Below, one piece after another: positions 6,756-9,650 of a stretch of 9,650 nucleotides of DNA. The position numbers were made by a program, and so were the translations under genes. Below the pieces are notes generated by a model, which had not been told where the DNA came from, searched no databases, and worked only from the letters and a program-made list of their open reading frames with translations. Origin of the DNA: Nitrospirota bacterium (GTDB lineage Bacteria > Nitrospinota > Nitrospinia > Nitrospinales > VA-1); contig QJWD01000084.1 in assembly GCA_003235465.1 (NCBI GenBank), positions 1-9,650 of the forward strand, given 5' to 3'. Position 1 is the stretch's first letter. Each line of letters starts with the position of its first letter.

Positions 6756-7395
6756 GCGGAAAAATATTGAAAAGCCCGAAGGGCGGGTTAGAATCAAGAT
6801 CTGCGGCATCACCAGGCTCGAGGACGCCCTCGCCGCCGCCGCCGCCGGGGCCGACGCGCTCGGGTTCATCTTTTATAGAAAGAGCCCGCGCGGCGTCAGC
6901 ATGAAGGCAGTGGCGAAAATCGTCCAGGCGCTGCCGCCGTTCATCGAAACCGTCGGCGTGTTCGTCGACGAGAGCGCCGAGCGCGTCAACCGGGTGGCCG
7001 AGGCCTGCGGGCTTGGCCGAGTGCAGCTGCACGGAGGCGAAACGGCGGCCTTTTGCAGGCGAATCCGGCAGCCGGTGATCAAGGCGGTGCGGGTGAAGGA
7101 CATGGGGTCGCTCGCCGATCTCGCGTCCTACCGGGTCAGCGGCTTTTTGCTCGACGCGCACAAGGAGGGCGTGCCCGGCGGCACCGGCCGCACCTTCGAC
7201 TGGGACCTGGCCCTGGCCACCAAGCGCCACGGCCCGGTTATTCTCGCCGGCGGGCTTTCGCCGGACAACGTCGCCGAGGCGATTCGCCTTGTCCGGCCTT
7301 ACGGCGTCGACGTGGTGAGCGGCGTGGAAGCCGCGCCGGGAATCAAGGACCACGGCAAGCTGCGCGCATTCATCCGCGCCGCAAACGCTGCGTAG
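6748..7395 (+). CDS. trpF: Phosphoribosylanthranilate isomerase
   Basis: TrpF isomerises phosphoribosyl-anthranilate to CdRP, the step between TrpD and TrpC. The TIM-barrel protein has 215 residues; a hydrophilic 16-residue leader ([16 protein letters not shown]) precedes the usual N-terminal strand KICGIT. Catalytic residues are Cys19 in KICGIT and Asp136 in LLDAHKEG. Other conserved segments are [13 protein letters not shown] (38-50), VQLHGGE (92-98), GGTGRTFDW (144-152), [11 protein letters not shown] (165-175) and [14 protein letters not shown] (191-204), the last two forming the phosphate site. It overlaps trpC by eight bases and has its own AGGAGG. After the TAG stop the same frame stays open for 30 codons and ends by overlapping the trpB ATG, but the family needs no such extension. 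Confidence 0.96.
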   Translation: MAERKNIEKPEGRVRIKICGITRLEDALAAAAAGADALGFIFYRKSPRGVSMKAVAKIVQALPPFIETVGVFVDESAERVNRVAEACGLGRVQLHGGETAAFCRRIRQPVIKAVRVKDMGSLADLASYRVSGFLLDAHKEGVPGGTGRTFDWDLALATKRHGPVILAGGLSPDNVAEAIRLVRPYGVDVVSGVEAAPGIKDHGKLRAFIRAANAA

Positions 7396-7484
7396 GAAGA
7401 GGGGCCGCCATCACTCACGAGAAGGATTACCGAGTCCTCAAGGACATTTGCCGCGAGAGGAAAAATCAACAGGTGGAGCCAATC
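7396..7484 (+). other. 89-base spacer between trpF and trpB, with trpB ribosome binding site
   Basis: This is the longest gap in the trp operon. It holds the trpB ribosome binding site AGGTGGAG (7471-7478), six bases before ATG 7485, and a tiny hairpin GTCC/GGAC (7434-7437 with 7442-7445). It has no T run and no promoter-like pair. The trpB frame is open across it with mostly G or C at third positions, but contains no usable start apart from a GTG at 7473 inside the ribosome binding site. Confidence 0.55.
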
Positions 7485-8684
7485 ATGAAATCGACAACCC
7501 TGCCCGACGAGCGCGGCCATTTCGGCGTGTTCGGTGGCAAATACGTCATCGAAACGCTGATGCCGGCGCTCGACGAGCTGGAGGCGGTGTACGCCGAGGC
7601 GCGAAAGGACCCCTCGTTCCAGGAGGAACTGGACTATTACCTCAAGCAGTACGTCGGCCGGCCGACGCCGCTTTATTTCGCCAGCAACCTGACGGAAAAG
7701 CTGGGCGGCGCGCGCATCTATTTAAAACGTGAAGACCTGAACCACACCGGCGCGCACAAGATCAACAACACCATCGGCAGCGCCCTGCTCACGAGGCGCA
7801 TGGGTAAGAAGCGGGTGATCGCGGAAACCGGGGCCGGCCAGCACGGCGTCGCTACCGCCACCGCAGCGGCGCTGTTCGGCCTCAAGTGCGACGTCTTCAT
7901 GGGCGAGGAGGACATGCGCCGGCAGGCGCTGAACGTCTTCCGCATGCGCCTCCTGGGCGCCAACGTGGTGCCGGTGACCTGCGGCTCGCGCACGCTCAAG
8001 GACGCCACCAGCGAAGCCATCCGCCACTGGATCACCACGGTGGAGACCACGCATTACATCATCGGCTCGGTTGTCGGGCCGCACCCGTACCCGATGCTGG
8101 TGCGCGATTTTCAGCGCGTCATCGGCGTCGAGGCGCGCGAGCAGATTCTCGCAGCCGAGGGCCGCCTGCCAGACGCCTGCGTCGCCTGCGTCGGCGGCGG
8201 CAGCAACTCCATCGGCCTGTTCCACCCGTTCATCGACGACGCCCCGGTGCGCCTGGTCGGCGTCGAGGCGGCGGGGCTTGGCATCGAAACCGGCAAGCAC
8301 GGCGCGTCCATCGGCGAGGGCAGGCGGGGCGTCCTGCACGGCATGATGAGCTACCTGCTCTACGACGACGACGGCCAGGTGAAGGAAGCGCATTCAGTTT
8401 CCGCCGGGCTCGACTACCCCGGCGTCGGCTGCGAGCACAGCCACTTGCACGACAGCGGCCGCGCCACCTACGCGAGCGTCACCGACGCCGAGGCGCTGGA
8501 AGGGTTCAAACTGCTCTCCGAGGTCGAAGGCATCATCCCGGCGCTGGAATCGGCGCACGCCATTTTCCACGCGGCGCGCATGGCCAAGGAAATGAAGAAG
8601 GACGAGATCATCGTCGTCTGCCTTTCCGGCCGTGGCGACAAGGACGTGGTGCAGGTGGCGGACCTGATGGGGGAAAAACTGTGA
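7485..8684 (+). CDS. trpB: Tryptophan synthase beta chain
   Basis: TrpB is the PLP enzyme that condenses indole, passed from TrpA, with serine to form L-tryptophan. Its 399 residues match the standard TrpB (TrpB1) type. The PLP lysine is Lys92 in [12 protein letters not shown]. Glu114 lies in [13 protein letters not shown], and the phosphate loop is [10 protein letters not shown] (237-246). The C-terminal part has the [10 protein letters not shown] segment (306-315), [17 protein letters not shown] (343-359) and SGRGDKD (381-387). An oddity is Cys316 in GVGCEHS, where Pro is usual (GPEH). ATG 7485 gives a typical N-terminus ([16 protein letters not shown]) and has AGGTGGAG six bases upstream; the longer open frame upstream is a by-product of high GC. 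The stop overlaps the trpA GTG by four bases, as suits two subunits of one complex. Confidence 0.98.
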   Translation: MKSTTLPDERGHFGVFGGKYVIETLMPALDELEAVYAEARKDPSFQEELDYYLKQYVGRPTPLYFASNLTEKLGGARIYLKREDLNHTGAHKINNTIGSALLTRRMGKKRVIAETGAGQHGVATATAAALFGLKCDVFMGEEDMRRQALNVFRMRLLGANVVPVTCGSRTLKDATSEAIRHWITTVETTHYIIGSVVGPHPYPMLVRDFQRVIGVEAREQILAAEGRLPDACVACVGGGSNSIGLFHPFIDDAPVRLVGVEAAGLGIETGKHGASIGEGRRGVLHGMMSYLLYDDDGQVKEAHSVSAGLDYPGVGCEHSHLHDSGRATYASVTDAEALEGFKLLSEVEGIIPALESAHAIFHAARMAKEMKKDEIIVVCLSGRGDKDVVQVADLMGEKL

Positions 8685-9484
8685 GCCGCATCGGAAAACG
8701 TTTTGAGGAAATCAATGCCGCCGGGCGCAAGGCGCTGGTGGCGTTCATCACCGCCGGTGATCCCGACCTCGAGGCCACGCGCAGGCATTTCGAGGTGATT
8801 GAGAATAACGGCGCGGACATCATCGAACTCGGCGTGCCGTTTTCCGATCCCCTGGCCGACGGGCCGGTGATCCAGGCGTCGTCACAGCGCTCGCTGAAGG
8901 GCGGCGTCACGCTAAAGAAAATCATCGCGCTGGTGGGTGAGATCAGGAAGACCTCCGAATTGCCCATCGTGCTGATGAGCAGTTTCAACCCGGTGTTCGT
9001 GTACGGCTTGAAAGCCTTCGTGAGCGACGCGGTGGCCGCCGGCGTCGACGGCGTCATTCTGCCCGACCTGCCGCCGGAGGAAGCGGCGGAGTTCCGCGCC
9101 CTGGCCGAGCCGAGGGGCCTCGACACGATTTTCCTGTTGGCCCCGACCAGCACGCCCGAGCGCGTGGCCATGGTGGCCGGGCAAAGCCGCGGCTTCATCT
9201 ATTACGTCTCGCTCACCGGCACCACCGGCATGAAGGGCGAGCTCTCCGAAACGATTGGAAGCAAGGTCGCCGCGATCAAGAAGGTGGCGGAGCTGCCGGT
9301 GCTGGTCGGCTTCGGCATCTCCGGCCCGGAGCAGGCGAAGAGCGCCGCTCAGCTTTCCGACGGCGTCATCATCGGCAGCGCCATCGTGCGCATCATCGAA
9401 GAGAACGCCGACGCCGCGCGCCGCGAAGCGGAAGTCGGCCGTTTCGTCGCCGGCGTGAAGCAGGCCCTGGACGGGGCGCGCTGA
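8681..9484 (+). CDS. trpA: Tryptophan synthase alpha chain
   Basis: TrpA splits indole-3-glycerol phosphate into indole and glyceraldehyde 3-phosphate, sending indole through the tunnel to TrpB. The TIM barrel has 267 residues, full length. Catalytic residues are Glu49 in [14 protein letters not shown] and Asp60 in the same segment. Others seen are ILPDLPPEE (126-134), [10 protein letters not shown] (174-183; TGTTG is close to the TrpB contact loop), VGFGIS (209-214) and [10 protein letters not shown] (227-236) at the phosphate site. The SFNPVF segment (101-106) replaces the more common YYNPI. The start is GTG 8681, which overlaps the trpB stop as GTGA; GGGGGA at 8669-8674 serves as a ribosome binding site. 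It contains no Trp. The glycosyltransferase start follows 11 bases after its stop. Confidence 0.97.
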   Translation: MSRIGKRFEEINAAGRKALVAFITAGDPDLEATRRHFEVIENNGADIIELGVPFSDPLADGPVIQASSQRSLKGGVTLKKIIALVGEIRKTSELPIVLMSSFNPVFVYGLKAFVSDAVAAGVDGVILPDLPPEEAAEFRALAEPRGLDTIFLLAPTSTPERVAMVAGQSRGFIYYVSLTGTTGMKGELSETIGSKVAAIKKVAELPVLVGFGISGPEQAKSAAQLSDGVIIGSAIVRIIEENADAARREAEVGRFVAGVKQALDGAR

Positions 9485-9495
9485 GCGGCTCGGCG

Positions 9496-9650
9496 GTGCG
9501 TATTTCCGTCATCATCCCCGCCTTCAATGAAGAGGCCTCCATCGGCCTCGTGCTGGATGCCCTCCCGAAAGACCGGCTGAACGAGGTCATCGTCGTCAAC
9601 AATGGCTCCACCGACCGCACCGCCGAGGTCGCCTCAGGCCACGGCGCGCG
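9496..9650 (+). CDS. Family 2 glycosyltransferase, N-terminus only
   Basis: From GTG 9496 to the window edge, 51 complete codons are visible. They show the hallmarks of a GT-A fold family 2 glycosyltransferase: the first strand ISVIIPAFNEEASI (residues 3-16) and the nucleotide-sugar binding segment VIVVNNGSTDRTAE (about 33-46). Asn stands where the first Asp of VDDGS or VDNGS often occurs, a substitution seen in some members. The DxD motif and any membrane segments lie beyond the edge, so the sugar donor and acceptor are unknown; dolichyl-phosphate-mannose-synthase-like or cell-envelope enzymes are possible. The 11-base gap after trpA and the absence of a terminator suggest read-through from the trp operon, though a role in tryptophan synthesis is not implied. 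No clear ribosome binding site supports the GTG. Confidence 0.88.
   Translation, partial: MRISVIIPAFNEEASIGLVLDALPKDRLNEVIVVNNGSTDRTAEVASGHGA

Noticed and set aside
7053..7484. In-frame upstream extensions of trpB (from 7053) and likewise of trpA (from 7886)
   Set aside because: They are out-of-frame readings of trpF and trpB. Family alignment and start sites support 7485 and 8681.

Overview
The window is a high-GC bacterial segment with all genes on the + strand. It holds a leucine-rich-repeat gene cut by the left edge, a tandem pair of seven-bladed beta-propeller genes, a complete tryptophan operon in the order trpE-G-D-C-F-B-A, and the start of a family 2 glycosyltransferase cut by the right edge. 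The unfused, unsplit trp order, the style of TrpE and the 'WG....VYAVG..G.ILHYDG..W' propeller repeats would fit a deltaproteobacterial-type lineage (Desulfobacterota, Myxococcota or a neighbour). That placement is impression only; no rRNA or other marker gene is present.

Layout. Bases 1-882: RI-type LRR protein, followed by a convincing intrinsic terminator (904-937) that separates it from what follows. Bases 1023-2722: two paralogous propeller proteins, 35 bases apart, each with seven blades of about 39 residues and no signal peptide. Bases 2800-9484: seven trp genes, mostly overlapping or nearly touching (trpG/trpD ATGA, trpD/trpC 2-base gap, trpC/trpF 8-base overlap, trpB/trpA GTGA). Two junctions are looser: trpE-trpG (73 bases) and trpF-trpB (89 bases). 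Bases 9496-9650: glycosyltransferase N-terminus, 11 bases after trpA.

Function. The seven enzymes together convert chorismate to L-tryptophan: TrpE/TrpG make anthranilate, TrpD adds phosphoribose, TrpF isomerises, TrpC forms the indole ring, and TrpA/TrpB make tryptophan. All key catalytic residues that I checked are present, and TrpE keeps the feedback-inhibition motif, so the pathway looks functional. No promoter or intrinsic terminator is evident between the second propeller and trpE, so the propellers and trp genes may share a transcript.

Most interesting points. (1) The trpE-trpG spacer looks like a degenerate tandem copy of the trpG start. It shares ATTCGTTCACC at exactly the ATG-to-ATG offset of 77 bases, and a central GGTGAACG can pair with either copy, giving mutually exclusive hairpins around the trpG ribosome binding site. 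(2) A 26-codon ORF overlaps the trpE stop and the trpG start by ATGA at both ends. (3) The propellers carry 12 Trp each, whereas the seven Trp enzymes total about six. The second propeller ends in two Trp codons just before a set of short competing hairpins ahead of trpE. These regulatory readings are inference. I found no mobile element, CRISPR array, RNA gene or clearly new multi-gene system.
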